NCBI RefSeq assembly: GCF_004136315.1 | Contig: NZ_CP029562.1 | Span: forward strand, 1,364,001-1,428,000 | Origin: Mesorhizobium sp. Pch-S | Lineage (GTDB): Bacteria; Pseudomonadota; Alphaproteobacteria; Rhizobiales; Rhizobiaceae | Direction of reading: 5' to 3' | Length of the DNA stretch: 64,000 nt | Shown here: positions 27,801 through 34,739 of the stretch, in pieces | Layout: each line of letters starts with the position of its first letter | How positions within the stretch are numbered: the first letter of the stretch is position 1 | The notes under the pieces: generated by a model | Databases searched by the model: none | What the model was told of the DNA's origin: nothing | What the model saw: the letters and a program-made list of their open reading frames with translations, nothing else | Made by a program: the position numbers and the translations under genes

Positions 27801-28731
27801 GACGACATGGGACGGCGATTCGGCGCTGGCCGAGCGCTTTCTCGAAGGAACCCGCTTCGCCTATGGCGCGAAGGCATGGGGCGTTGCCCAGGACAAGGCC
27901 AATCTCTTTGCCGAACAGCTGAAGGGCGCGCAGGGAGCGATCATGTCGCGCTCGAGCAACCTGCACGGCGTGCTGTCGACCGACCATCCTTTCGAGTTCC
28001 TCGGCGGCCTGTCGCTGGCGATACGCCATCTCGATGGCACCGCACCCTCCCTCTACGTCTCCGACCTGCGCAAGGGCGCGCCATCGACCACGACGCTTGC
28101 GCGCTTCCTGTCCGACGAGATGCGCGTGCGCTACCTCAACCCGCACTGGATCGAAGGCATGAAGGCCGAGGGTTATGCCGGCACGCTGGAAATGCTCAAC
28201 GCCGCCAACAATCTGTTCGGCTGGCAGGTGGTCGATCCCTCGACGGTGCGGGCCGACCAGTGGCAGGCCATGTTCGACACCTATGTGGCGGACACGCGCA
28301 AGCTCGGCATGAACGCCTATTTCGAAACGCACAATCCCGCTGCCCAGGCACAGCTGATGGAGCGCATGGTCGAGGCGATCCGCAAGGGTTACTGGGACGC
28401 CCCGGAGGAGACGCGCCGCCAGCTGGCCGAACGCTGGCGGGAACTGGCAGCCGATCACGGCGTGACCGTCGGGGAAGCGCCGACCAAGGCCTTCGTCGAG
28501 CGCATGGCGGCGGGCTTCGGCCTTGCCGCGAAGCCGGCGGCACCCGCTGCAAGTCCTGACCAGCAGGCCGTGGCCGGCGCGCCGCAGCCCGTCGCGGGAC
28601 AGGTGCTGGAACAGATGCCGGCGGCGGCCGAGCCACAGGACACCTGGCGCCTGTGGCTCGCGCTCTGCGCCATGCTCGGCCTCATCGCACTCGGCGCGAC
28701 CCTGCAATGGCGCACGGGACGTTCTTCATAA
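24877..28731 (+). CDS. CobN-like metal chelatase, predicted periplasmic and membrane-anchored
   Basis: 1284 residues, CobN/magnesium-chelatase H-subunit family. The signature VHFGTHGTQEWLPGK lies near residue 535, followed by DVPVFYPYIQDNVGEA and the HxxIHEY-type segment (IHHMIHEYIQLDE). Unlike biosynthetic CobN, residues 1-20 (MRVLCLLIVTLLLAPMAFAQ) form a clear signal peptide. The protein ends with a Pro/Ala linker and one hydrophobic helix (LWLALCAMLGLIALGATL) before a short basic tail. The catalytic body should therefore face the periplasm. No CobS/CobT ATPase genes are present; an ExbB-like and a DUF2149 gene follow. Pseudomonas has a similar zinc-starvation-induced TonB/CobN-like operon (PA1922-1925, from memory). 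Confidence 0.9.
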   Translation: MRVLCLLIVTLLLAPMAFAQEPAAGKAPVVRVLTTSFVLPAKFRAIDPIARQAGVTLESIDVETATSAPGEWFSGADLVILDVPRPSDRARVEKALGDGPGAAATISIGGGPPRWSGIEPGPASLLLGYYAAGGAENFRAFFTAVRVWKQGGDLSAMPPAQRQPRTGFYHPAAPHAFDTVEAYLQWGGNRWKDTAGRIGFVIHSGAISDMQTGLVDALVARSEAAGLLPVVFWFDSTDPKGLSRIAGPAKLDALVNLTHMMDGKARSAEFLDLDIPVLQTTGFREGGTKEWAAAITGIPMRTAAVFLAGTEGWGMSDPLVLTAIEDGAEVPLPAQLDALVGKLAKLVSLRRKPASGKQLALLFWNYPAGEKNLAASNLNVPASIETLTAALAGAGYDVPALSGQEMIEAGQAMLGGLYRTVPLEDLLKRDLAEAFPVAAYQRWLASLSPQKRYAYAHWGDPRKHWAVRDIQGVPSFVIPRMKRGKLVIMPQMPRAGTMGAHYHDTASPPDHLYMAAYLYLRQTIGVDAIVHFGTHGTQEWLPGKDRGLAADDDPFLAVGDVPVFYPYIQDNVGEALQARRRGRAVTISHQTPPFAPSGLYDELRDIHHMIHEYIQLDEGAVRDRTADGIAKAAIAAKMHADLGWSEDAVRRDFDRFLPVLHDHLHELARTAMPLGLHSFGKPAEPDQRLATVMQQLGQPFYAAVGAGSDELFVEDFSALKKTAPYRTLQLYLRDGADRSALKEPLKGLIERADLLDANLATPGETEALLAGLAGRFVAPGSGGDPVRNPEVRSGRNLYAFEPDRIPTKAAYASGKEAFDQLLAAFRSEHGGASPRKLAFSLWSSEAVRHLGITEAQVLHALGLRPVWDEGGRLRLLEIVPAAELGRPRIDVVVQVTSVYRDQFDGFMRLLADAIDRLAALDEPDNPVAVNTARIAAMLQEKGLAPDEAKNEASLRIFSNAPGSYGSGLPDMALASTTWDGDSALAERFLEGTRFAYGAKAWGVAQDKANLFAEQLKGAQGAIMSRSSNLHGVLSTDHPFEFLGGLSLAIRHLDGTAPSLYVSDLRKGAPSTTTLARFLSDEMRVRYLNPHWIEGMKAEGYAGTLEMLNAANNLFGWQVVDPSTVRADQWQAMFDTYVADTRKLGMNAYFETHNPAAQAQLMERMVEAIRKGYWDAPEETRRQLAERWRELAADHGVTVGEAPTKAFVERMAAGFGLAAKPAAPAASPDQQAVAGAPQPVAGQVLEQMPAAAEPQDTWRLWLALCAMLGLIALGATLQWRTGRSS

Positions 28732-28754
28732 AAATCAGAATCCACGGTGTTTTC

Positions 28755-29213
28755 ATGAATGGTTTTGAACTCGGCCTCTTCGAGGTCTCGCACCTGTTCC
28801 TCGCGCCGGTGCTCGTGCTGATCTCGGCCTCTCTCGCCTATGCGCTGGTGGCACTCGGCATGTTTGCGGCGGAAGCCGTCCAGCGCTGGCGCTTCGGCCA
28901 TCGGCCGGTGCTCGGCGGCGGCATGAGCGACGATCTGGAGCTGACGATCATGCGGCGGCTCGAATGGCTGCGCATCGTCTCGCGCACGGCGCCGATGCTG
29001 GGGCTGGTCGCGACCATGATCCCGATGGGACCGGCCCTTCTGGCGCTCAGCCGCGGTGAAGCCGCGTCGGTGGGCGAGAACCTGGTGGTTGCCTTCTCCG
29101 CCGTGATCCTGGCGCTCGTCGCGGCCAGCATCACCTTCTTCATCCTGACGATCCGCCGCCGCTGGCTGCTGGAGGAACTGCGCGGCATCGAACGGGCAAG
29201 GGAGGCAAGCTGA
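28755..29213 (+). CDS. MotA/TolQ/ExbB-family proton channel protein
   Basis: 152 residues, start at MNGFELGLFEVSHLF. Three hydrophobic segments (around 12-38, 75-100 and 110-138) and the family motif RTAPMLGLVATMIPMGPAL, whose Thr/Pro-rich helix lines the ion channel in ExbB/TolQ. It lies 23 bp after the CobN-like stop and overlaps the DUF2149 start (TGATG). It probably pairs with DUF2149 as an ExbB/ExbD-like motor in the inner membrane (inference). Confidence 0.88.
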   Translation: MNGFELGLFEVSHLFLAPVLVLISASLAYALVALGMFAAEAVQRWRFGHRPVLGGGMSDDLELTIMRRLEWLRIVSRTAPMLGLVATMIPMGPALLALSRGEAASVGENLVVAFSAVILALVAASITFFILTIRRRWLLEELRGIERAREAS

Positions 29214-29530
29214 TGCGCTTTCTCGACCAAGACGACGACGACCCGCTGCTGTCGGTGGTCAACCTGATCGACCTGTTCCTCGTGGTGATCGGCATCCTGA
29301 TGATCCTCATCGTCACCAATCCGCTGAATCCGTTCTCGTCACAGAAGGTGACCGTAGTGGAGAACCCGGGCCAGCCCGACATGCGCATCACCATCAAGGA
29401 TGGCAGGGAGCTGACCCGGTACGAGGCCAGCCAGCAGGTCGGCGAAGGGCAAGGGATGCGCGCCGGCACCACCTACAGGCTCGATGACGGACGCATGATC
29501 TATGTGCCGGAGAGCAGCGAGCGGCCGTGA
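29213..29530 (+). CDS. DUF2149 protein, ExbD-like
   Basis: 105 residues. Acidic N-terminus (DQDDDDP), a single membrane helix NLIDLFLVVIGILMILIV, then a soluble periplasmic domain. The Asp at position 20 at the head of the helix sits in a LID context much like the protonated Asp of ExbD/TolR (PLIDVML-type). This suggests DUF2149 is the ExbD equivalent working with the upstream channel. Start overlaps the previous stop by one base. It ends 110 bp before the DUF930 gene. Confidence 0.85.
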   Translation: MRFLDQDDDDPLLSVVNLIDLFLVVIGILMILIVTNPLNPFSSQKVTVVENPGQPDMRITIKDGRELTRYEASQQVGEGQGMRAGTTYRLDDGRMIYVPESSERP

Positions 29531-29640
29531 CAGGCCATGGCGGCTCGCTGCCCGGGCGGCGCGCGTTTTCCTCGCGTTTTCGGCCGTGTCGAATTCTTGC
29601 GGGTTGATCAGCCGGCGAAAATATGGTGGCTTCCCGGGCC

Positions 29641-30030
29641 ATGAGAACAGCTTTGCTCACCGCGCTCGCGCTCCTGACGGCGAGTTCAACAGCCCATGCC
29701 CTCGACAGCCGCCTGAAAGCCGGGCTGCTCAAGCTCGATCCGCAGACGCGGCTGGAGCAGCGCTGCGATGCGGAGGTGCTGGACCGGATCACGCATGACG
29801 ACCCGCACTACAAGGCCGACCGCGTCGTCGCCTACGCCTTCGGCCAGCCGGAAATGACGGACGATTCGATCAAGAGCAAGGTCGCCGCCTTCCGCAGCCG
29901 GGGCGAGTGGTACCGGCTGAAGTTCAAATGCGAGACGGCGCCCGATCACATGGAAGTGCTGAACTTCAAGTACCGGATCGGCGACAAGATCCTGAAAGAG
30001 GACTGGTCGAAATACTACCTCTATCCGTGA
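29641..30030 (+). CDS. DUF930 secreted protein
   Basis: 129 residues from MRTALLTALALLTASSTAHA, a signal peptide (an ATG at 29623 would add six residues). The mature part has the DUF930 core LDPQTRLEQRCDAEVLDRI and KFKCETAPDHMEVLNFKYRIG, with two cysteines that could form a disulfide. Function unknown. It is on the same strand as the TonB/CobN-like operon, 110 bp after DUF2149, and may be co-transcribed. A broken copy lies at 22041-22258 on the other side of the module, so the gene appears duplicated around it. Confidence 0.85.
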   Translation: MRTALLTALALLTASSTAHALDSRLKAGLLKLDPQTRLEQRCDAEVLDRITHDDPHYKADRVVAYAFGQPEMTDDSIKSKVAAFRSRGEWYRLKFKCETAPDHMEVLNFKYRIGDKILKEDWSKYYLYP

Positions 30031-30097
30031 GTGCTGGAGCCGCATTTTCGAGGCTGGAAGCTGCTGGTCTGACCCAGGAAGCAGCACCGTCGAAATC

Positions 30098-32080
30098 CTA
30101 CAGGCCAAGTGCCACCTTACGCCCGTCATGGATGGCATAGGCAGCCTGCCGTGGCGCGGTGCAGTCGCCGATCGTCGTGAAGATAATGCCACGGGCCAGG
30201 AGCTCGACGGCAAGGCTGTCCTCGGCCCTGTTGGTACCGGCAAAGACGAGTGAATCCGCGGTGTGCTCCTGTCTGGCGCCGGTGAGCAGCGAGACGATCG
30301 CGGCCGTCTTGCCATCCCAGCGCACGACGGCACTCTCGGTCAGGAAACGCACACCGAGACCCGCCAGCGCGCGTCGCAACGGCGCGTCCGCCGCCATGCG
30401 CTGCAGTTCCTTGCCAACGAGCGGATCAGGTGTCACCAGCGTCACCTCATGGCCATCCTCGGCCAGACGCCACGCCGTGCCGCAGCCTTTCCAGTTGCCG
30501 CCATCGTCGAGCACGATCACCCGTTTGCCAGGCCTCGCCTCACGCGCCATCACGGCTTCTGCCGAGAGCACGGTGCCGGTACCGGGGATCGCATCGAACT
30601 GCGGCAGCGCCCTCTGGAACGCCCCGTCCGGCGGCTGTGAACCGGTCGCGACGATGACATGGTCGACGCCTTCCCGCGCGACATCGTCGGCCTCGACATA
30701 CTGGCCGTAGCGGACATCGACCTGGAGTTGGGTGAGCTGCCGCTGGTACCAGTCGATCAGGTCGATGATCTGGGCGCGGCGCGGTTGCATGCCGGCAAGC
30801 CGGAACTGCCCGCCGAGACGGTCCGAAGCTTCCGCGAGCGCCACCTGGTGGCCGCGCTCGGCCGCCACCCGCGCCGCTTCCAGCCCGGCCGGACCGCCGC
30901 CGACGACAAGCACGCGCTTCGGCCTTGCCGCCGGCGTGAAGCGGTCGCCGCCCCACTCCCATTCGCGGCCGGCCGAAGGGTTGATGACACAGCTGATCCA
31001 GTAGTCGCGCGAGCGCCGCCCCCAGCACATCTGGTTGCAGGACAGGCAGCCGCGAATGTCCTCGGCCCTACCGGAGGCGGCTTTGTTGGCAAGATGCGGG
31101 TCGGCGATCTGACCGCGCACGATGGAGACGAGATCGGCGCGGTCCTCGCTGAGCACGCTTTCGGCATTTTCCGGAGTGCGGATATGGCTCTCGGCGGTGA
31201 TCAGTGCGTGGCGCACGGTGGACTTCAGCACCGCCGCCAGATCAGCCCCGAGCTTCTCCGGGTAGAGGAAGGTCGGCATGATCTTGTAGAAGTCGAAATA
31301 GCTGCCCGAGCCGCAGGTCACATAGTCCATCAGATGCTCGCGATCGTGCCGGTCGATGATCTCGGCCAGCGCCTCACGCGACAACGCCACCTCGACGTCC
31401 TGGTCGTCGTTGATGGCCAGGCCAACGATGAAATCGTCACCGCATGCGCGGCGGATGCGGCTCATCACCTCTCGGCTCATGCGGGTACGGTTCTCGAGGC
31501 TGCCACCCCAGCGGTCGTCGCGACGATTCGACCACGGAGTCCAGAACTGGTCGAGCATCGAATGATAGGCAGCCCAGACCTCGACCCCATCAAAGCCCGC
31601 CTCGCGGCAGCGCCGCGCGGCCTGGACGAAGCCGTCGATCGTCTCCTCGATATCGGCCTCGGCCATGCGGTGCGAGCCATCGGAATCGTGGTAGCTCGGC
31701 AGGCCGGACGGCGACCAGCCGGCGTGGAAGGAGTTATCGGCATCGGCGTGCTGGCCGACATGGTAGAGCTGTTGGATGGCGACGGCGCCGTTGCTTTTGA
31801 TCGCCTCGGTCACCTGGCGGAAATGCGGGATCACGCCGTCGTCCGATGGCCGAAAATTGCCGCGGGTCAACACCGCCGCCGGATGCACGGGCATCGGCTC
31901 GACCACGATCATGCCGGCGCCGCCGATGGCGCGCTCGGCATAGTAGCCGACATGCTGCCGGGTCGGCAGGCCGTCGGCCGCCATGTTGGCGGTGTGCGCG
32001 CCAAAGACGATGCGATTGCGCAGCGTCTTGCCGCGCAAGGTGACCGGCGTGAACAGACGTCTGAATTTCCGTTCGGACAT
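30098..32080 (-). CDS. FMN/4Fe-4S/FAD oxidoreductase of the trimethylamine-dehydrogenase family
   Basis: 660 residues with the trimethylamine dehydrogenase / 2,4-dienoyl-CoA reductase layout. An N-terminal old-yellow-enzyme TIM barrel (residues 1-360; FTPVTLRGKTLRNRIVFGAH, WGGSLENRTR) is followed by cysteines C-x2-C-x3-C and a fourth Cys 12 residues on (CLSCNQMC, then SCVINP) for a 4Fe-4S cluster. A C-terminal FAD/NAD(P) domain has VLVVGGGPAGLEAARVAAERG. Such enzymes demethylate N-methylated compounds or reduce enoyl substrates. The substrate is unclear; methylated betaines are common in this family in rhizobia (inference). It stands alone, convergent with DUF930. Confidence 0.88.
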   Translation of the reverse strand: MSERKFRRLFTPVTLRGKTLRNRIVFGAHTANMAADGLPTRQHVGYYAERAIGGAGMIVVEPMPVHPAAVLTRGNFRPSDDGVIPHFRQVTEAIKSNGAVAIQQLYHVGQHADADNSFHAGWSPSGLPSYHDSDGSHRMAEADIEETIDGFVQAARRCREAGFDGVEVWAAYHSMLDQFWTPWSNRRDDRWGGSLENRTRMSREVMSRIRRACGDDFIVGLAINDDQDVEVALSREALAEIIDRHDREHLMDYVTCGSGSYFDFYKIMPTFLYPEKLGADLAAVLKSTVRHALITAESHIRTPENAESVLSEDRADLVSIVRGQIADPHLANKAASGRAEDIRGCLSCNQMCWGRRSRDYWISCVINPSAGREWEWGGDRFTPAARPKRVLVVGGGPAGLEAARVAAERGHQVALAEASDRLGGQFRLAGMQPRRAQIIDLIDWYQRQLTQLQVDVRYGQYVEADDVAREGVDHVIVATGSQPPDGAFQRALPQFDAIPGTGTVLSAEAVMAREARPGKRVIVLDDGGNWKGCGTAWRLAEDGHEVTLVTPDPLVGKELQRMAADAPLRRALAGLGVRFLTESAVVRWDGKTAAIVSLLTGARQEHTADSLVFAGTNRAEDSLAVELLARGIIFTTIGDCTAPRQAAYAIHDGRKVALGL

Positions 32081-32092
32081 TGTGCCTCCCTT

Positions 32093-32320
32093 GGAGCGTT
32101 TCCGTTTTTACGGAAACGCTCCGGTACCCGCTGGTGGATCGCCTGCTCCGGCGATCACTTCCATGGACGGACAATCGAGGCTGGCAGTCAATGTGAACGA
32201 AATTCTTCTGCGGTTGAGCCACAGGCAACCGAACTGGGCGCTTTACCCGGAACCGCCCTTCGCTTTACGCAATTCCGGACGCGAAACCGCTGCGCGCTTT
32301 TGCTGGAATTGCTGCTGAGC
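32093..32320. repeat. R3 repeat with perfect 12-bp stem hairpin
   Basis: Starts with GGAGCGTTTCCG, loop TTTTTA, CGGAAACGCTCC (32093-32122), a perfect hairpin 12 bp upstream of the minus-strand oxidoreductase start. The rest, to 32320, includes CGCAATTCCGGACG and TGCTGGAATTGCTGCT, which recur with the hairpin at 37631, 44557 and 57583. It fills the gap before the Pit gene end. Confidence 0.75.
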
Positions 32321-32327
32321 CCGGTGG

Positions 32328-33329
32328 CTAGAACAGGCTGAGCGCCAGGTAGGTCAGGGCGGCGATCGCGGCGGTGGCCGGCAAGGTCACCACCCAGGCG
32401 ATGACGATGTTGCCGGCGATGCCCCAGCGCACCGCCGAGACGCGGCGTGCGGCACCGACGCCGATGATGGCGCCGGTGATGGTGTGCGTGGTCGACACCG
32501 GCACGCCGAGCCAGGTCGCCGCGAACAGGGTGATGGCGCCGCCGGTTTCGGCGCAGAAGCCCTGCATGGGATTGAGCCTGGTTATCTTGGAGCCCATCGT
32601 GTGCACGATGCGCCAGCCGCCGAACAGCGTGCCGAAGGCCAGCGCGCTCTGGCAGGTGATGACCACCCAGAACGGCACGTAAAATTTGTCGCCCAGCATG
32701 CCCTGCGAATAGAGCAGCACGGCGATGATGCCCATGGTCTTCTGCGCATCGTTGCCGCCATGGCCGAGCGAATAGAGCGAGGCCGAGAAGAACTGCAGCA
32801 CGCGGAAGGAGCTGTCGACGGCGAACGGCGTCTGCCGCACGCACACCCAGGACACGATCAGCACCAGGACGAGCGCCAGCACAAAACCGGTGAGCGGCGA
32901 CAGCACGATGGCCGCGACCGTTTTCAGAAGCCCGCTCCAGACGATGGCGCTGAGGCCGGTCTTGGCGAGACCGGCGCCGACCAGCCCGCCGATCAGCGCA
33001 TGCGAGGAGCTGGACGGGATGCCGGCGAGCCAGGTGACGATGTTCCAGACGATTGCCCCGGTCAGCGCCGCGAAGATGACGCCGGGCGTGACGATATCGG
33101 CATCGACGATGCCCTTGCCGATGGTCTCGGCGACATGCAGGCCGAAGACGGTGAAGGCGATGAAGTTGAAGAAGGCCGCCCACAGCACGGCATATTGCGG
33201 CCGCAGTACCCGGGTCGAGACGATCGTGGCGATGGAGTTGGCGGCATCGTGCAGGCCGTTCAGAAAATCGAAGAACAGCGCGACGCCGATAAGCGCGACC
33301 AGGATCGGAAAGGCAATGGTCGGGTCCAT
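32328..33329 (-). CDS. pit: Inorganic phosphate transporter, PiT family
   Basis: 333 residues and about ten membrane helices. The N-terminal PiT motif FFDFLNGLHDAANSIATIVSTR is seen around residues 19-40, and the duplicated C-terminal half has VPVSTTHTITGAIIGVGAARR. It imports phosphate (or metal phosphate) with protons or sodium. It starts 5 bp after the DUF47 stop on the same strand, the usual Pit accessory pair. Confidence 0.94.
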   Translation of the reverse strand: MDPTIAFPILVALIGVALFFDFLNGLHDAANSIATIVSTRVLRPQYAVLWAAFFNFIAFTVFGLHVAETIGKGIVDADIVTPGVIFAALTGAIVWNIVTWLAGIPSSSSHALIGGLVGAGLAKTGLSAIVWSGLLKTVAAIVLSPLTGFVLALVLVLIVSWVCVRQTPFAVDSSFRVLQFFSASLYSLGHGGNDAQKTMGIIAVLLYSQGMLGDKFYVPFWVVITCQSALAFGTLFGGWRIVHTMGSKITRLNPMQGFCAETGGAITLFAATWLGVPVSTTHTITGAIIGVGAARRVSAVRWGIAGNIVIAWVVTLPATAAIAALTYLALSLF

Positions 33330-33334
33330 GGCGG

Positions 33335-33976
33335 TCAGACGTTCTCGATGACGATGCCGCTGATCTCGTTGGCGACGTCCTCGAAACGGTCGACCACCTT
33401 CTCGAGCTGACCGTAGATCTCGGAGCCGATCATGTAGGCCATCGGATCGGACTTGCCGTGGCGGCGGAAGAGGTCCTTCAGCCCCTGCTCATGCAGGTCG
33501 TCGGCGCGGCCCTCGACGCGCATCACCTGCTCGGCGATGGCGTTGAGCCGTGTCGTGTGCGTGCCGATCTTGTTGAGCAGCGGGATCGCCTCTGCCACGA
33601 GCTTGGCCGCCTCGACGATGACGGCACCCATCTCCTGCATCAGCGGATCGAATTCGCGCTTCTCGAACAGCTTCACCGTCTTGACGGTCTTGTGCATCAT
33701 GTCGATGGCGTCATCCATCGACTGGATCAGGTCCTTGATGTCGCCGCGGTCGAAGGGCGTGATGAAGGAGCGGCGCACCGCCAGCAGTACTTCGGCGGTG
33801 ATCGCGTCGGCCTGGTTTTCGAGCTCAACGATCTCCCTGCACCAGCGCTCGACATCCTTGCCGGACAGCAGCTGCTGCAGGGCTTCCGCGCCACCGACGA
33901 CGGTGCGGGAATGCTGTTCGAACAGGTCGAAGAAACGGTCTTCGCGCGGCAGCAGCCGCCTGAACCAGCCCAGCAT
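33335..33976 (-). CDS. DUF47 (PhoU-like) protein, Pit accessory
   Basis: 213 residues from MLGWFRRLLPRED, with GGAGAG upstream (an ATG 15 bp earlier is less well placed). All-alpha PhoU-like protein with conserved acidic residues (VELENQADAITAEV, IQSMDDAIDMMHKTV, RVEGRADDLHEQGL) that may bind metal clusters as in PhoU. It precedes pit by 5 bp, so the two form an operon; DUF47 proteins are thought to modulate Pit transport. Confidence 0.9.
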   Translation of the reverse strand: MLGWFRRLLPREDRFFDLFEQHSRTVVGGAEALQQLLSGKDVERWCREIVELENQADAITAEVLLAVRRSFITPFDRGDIKDLIQSMDDAIDMMHKTVKTVKLFEKREFDPLMQEMGAVIVEAAKLVAEAIPLLNKIGTHTTRLNAIAEQVMRVEGRADDLHEQGLKDLFRRHGKSDPMAYMIGSEIYGQLEKVVDRFEDVANEISGIVIENV

Positions 33977-34190
33977 GATTTCTCTCCGCATCGTCTGTAA
34001 GTCGGCAAAGCCAATAACGCCTTTATGCCGGATAACGCAAACAGATAGCCGGCTTTTGAACAGTCATGGGTTTCTGCCAGTGGAATCGGGACCTGCCCCG
34101 GTCACGCTGGTTCCTGCCCCCTTGCACGCGCGGAGTTCCCGCTCACCTTCGTTTTGGCCGAACTGTCCTGGACCACTGTGCCTTCCTCGG

Positions 34191-34423
34191 CGTTCCGGCA
34201 TGGATCCCCGACACTCTCCGCTCCATGCGGTCGCTCCGAGGTCGAGGATGACGGGGAGAGCGGCGTGTCGGCCAATCTTCAACGTTGGCGATGACGTGGT
34301 GCCGGCGGGCGACGATGTCAGCACCAACGCTGACAATCAGCGTCGGCGCTCTGTGAAGTCCGTCATCCTCGACCCCGTAGGGAGCGAAGCGACCGAAGGG
34401 TGTCGGGGATCCATGCCGGAACG
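34191..34423. repeat. R2 inverted repeat, copy 1
   Basis: Two inverted arms of roughly 60-70 bp. The left arm starts CGTTCCGGCATGGATCCCCG and runs to GAGGTCGAGGATGACGG; the right arm is its near-complement, ending at CATGCCGGAACG. The spacer contains GCTGACAATCAGCG-type sequence. A partial third arm follows to about 34545. The whole 33977-34739 gap appears gene-free; short frames in it are repeat-derived. Other copies: 36066, 40919, 44464, 57474. Confidence 0.8.
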
Positions 34424-34739
34424 TTGAGGAAGGCTCCGCGGCCGAGAACAGCTCAACGTCGCGACAGCGATTGGCAAAGGCGAACAGCCAACTACGTTCC
34501 ACGTCGAAGGGAGCGCAGCGACTGGTCGGCGAGCCATGCCGGAACGGTGACGAAGTGGAACCGGCTCGTGTCCCGTCGGGGTCATAAAATGGTCAAGTTC
34601 CGTATGCCACCATCGCCCCGATACTGAAGGGAGCGCATGCGCTCCGGCAGGCCATGGGACGGCAACGGGCCTGCTGAAGTGTCTGGCGTGCAGCACGCGC
34701 CGCAGGGCTATGGGGCTTGTCACGGAGATGAGATCCACC

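Noticed and set aside
24886-28707. 1273-codon minus-strand open frame opposite the CobN-like gene
   Set aside because: GC-rich codon bias leaves the antisense frame open; its translation is Arg/Gly/Ala-rich without domain order, while the plus strand has clear CobN motifs and operon spacing.
28755-29213. Flagellar stator gene motA
   Set aside because: Too short for MotA, lacks a motB partner, and sits in the TonB/CobN-like operon with DUF2149.
24877-29530. Cobalamin-biosynthesis cluster
   Set aside because: No CobS, CobT or other cob genes nearby; the CobN-like protein is secreted and regulated with a TonB receptor.
34191-34423. CRISPR array suspected from repeated sequence
   Set aside because: Repeats are inverted, long and irregularly spaced, without uniform short spacers or cas genes.
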